Shown here piece by piece: positions 5,225 to 5,877 of a stretch of 5,877 nt of DNA. The DNA comes from CAZBGL01 sp964491375. Its GTDB lineage: Bacteria; Desulfobacterota; Deferrisomatia; Deferrisomatales; Deferrisomataceae. The stretch is from assembly GCA_964491375.1 (NCBI GenBank), contig CAZBGL010000147.1, positions 1-5,877 on the forward strand, in the 5' to 3' direction. Under the pieces are notes generated by a model. It was given only the letters and a program-made list of their open reading frames with translations. It did no database searches and was not told the origin of the DNA. The translations under genes and the position numbers were made by a program. Each line of letters opens with the position of its first letter. Within the stretch, counting starts at the first letter, position 1.

Positions 5225-5877
5225 ATGAGCGCTCAGGCCAAGAAGAAGATCGAGGTGATCGCCAGCGGGGACCGCCCGATCCTGCCCGAGGGCACGCGGC
5301 TCGTGCCCGTGTACATCATGGGCAAGAAGTACATGCTGCCCGAGACCCTGACCATCCAGAAGGCCATCGAGTACGCGGGCTACCAGTTCATCCGGGCCTG
5401 CGGGTGCCGGGGCGGCATCTGCGGGGCGTGCCCCACGGTGTGGCGCATCCTGGGGGACTACCAGCTCCATTTCGGGCTCGCCTGCCAGACCGTGATCCAG
5501 GAGAACATGGTCCTGGCGCAGTTGCCGTTCTTCCCGGCCAACAAGGCCGTGTACGACATCGAGCGGCTCCAGCCCACGGGCGAGGTGGTGGCCGCCCTGT
5601 ACCCCGAGATCATGAAGTGCGTGGGGTGCAACACGTGCACGCGGGCGTGCCCCATGGACATCGACGTCATGGAGTACGTCAACGCCGCCATGCGCGGCGA
5701 CATCGAGCGGGCGGCCCGGGTGTCGTTCGACTGCATCCAGTGCGGCCTGTGCTCGGCCCGGTGCCCCGCCCAGATCGCCCACTACCACGTGGCCCAGCTC
5801 TGCCGCCGTCTGTACGGGAAGTACCTGATGCCCCGGGCCGAGCACCTGGCCCGGCGGGTCCAGGACGTGGAGGCGGG
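5225..5877 (+). CDS. Ferredoxin-like protein with one 2Fe-2S and two 4Fe-4S motifs (3' end missing)
   Basis: The reading frame runs off the window after 217 complete residues, so the C-terminus is unknown. The N-terminal region (about 25-110) is a ferredoxin-fold [2Fe-2S] domain with the motif C61-x4-C66-x2-C69-x17-C87; C59 is an additional cysteine beside it. A dicluster domain follows with two full [4Fe-4S] motifs, C132/C135/C138/C142 and C170/C173/C176/C180, each ending in Cys-Pro. This order resembles the iron-sulfur subunits of succinate dehydrogenase/fumarate reductase-type enzymes and HdrC-like proteins. It is consistent with a linear wire of three clusters. No membrane segment or signal peptide is seen in the visible part. 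The gene lies 54 bases after the FdhB-like gene and is probably in the same operon. From recollection of related clusters, a flavoprotein of the fumarate-reductase type may follow, but nothing in this window shows it. A C-terminal HdrB-like CCG domain cannot be excluded. Confidence 0.85.
   Translation, partial: MSAQAKKKIEVIASGDRPILPEGTRLVPVYIMGKKYMLPETLTIQKAIEYAGYQFIRACGCRGGICGACPTVWRILGDYQLHFGLACQTVIQENMVLAQLPFFPANKAVYDIERLQPTGEVVAALYPEIMKCVGCNTCTRACPMDIDVMEYVNAAMRGDIERAARVSFDCIQCGLCSARCPAQIAHYHVAQLCRRLYGKYLMPRAEHLARRVQDVEA

Overview
The window is very GC-rich (roughly 70% or more by eye, with third codon positions almost all G or C). It reads as one plus-strand gene cluster for a cytoplasmic iron-sulfur/flavin electron-transfer complex. 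The proteins resemble the heterodisulfide reductase (Hdr) modules of strict anaerobes. A GC-rich anaerobe is therefore likely, with Desulfobacterota (sulfate- or metal-reducing or syntrophic lineages) my first guess and high-GC anaerobic Firmicutes an alternative. No rRNA or other taxonomic marker is present, so this assignment is inference.

Layout. Bases 1-173 hold no gene I can assign. A 1008-residue tandem HdrA-like flavoprotein runs from 174 to 3200. A 376-base gap without a credible gene follows (3201-3576) and contains several GC-rich inverted repeats. An MvhD/FlpD-type [2Fe-2S] protein (3577-4020), an FdhB/FrhB-family iron-sulfur protein (4034-5170) and a ferredoxin-like protein with one [2Fe-2S] and two [4Fe-4S] motifs (5225 to the window end, incomplete) come next. 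The last three genes are separated by 13 and 54 bases, and each has a clear Shine-Dalgarno sequence.

How they may work together (inference from families). In Hdr complexes HdrA carries the FAD and passes electrons through its ferredoxin domains, with MvhD as the adaptor to the electron-donating enzyme. Here an HdrA made of two unequal halves would be the flavin hub and MvhD its adaptor. The FdhB-like and 2Fe-2S/4Fe-4S proteins would link it to a redox partner whose gene is not visible, probably just downstream. No HdrB-type CCG domain, HdrC gene, hydrogenase, formate dehydrogenase catalytic subunit or NAD-binding diaphorase is seen in the window. The true substrate is unknown, and flavin-based electron bifurcation or confurcation is a hypothesis rather than something the sequence proves.

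The most notable points are the asymmetric HdrA-HdrA fusion, the unusual set of partners lacking HdrBC, the inverted-repeat-rich gap that splits the operon, and an imperfect direct repeat just before the last gene. No mobile element, CRISPR array, tRNA or rRNA was recognised.
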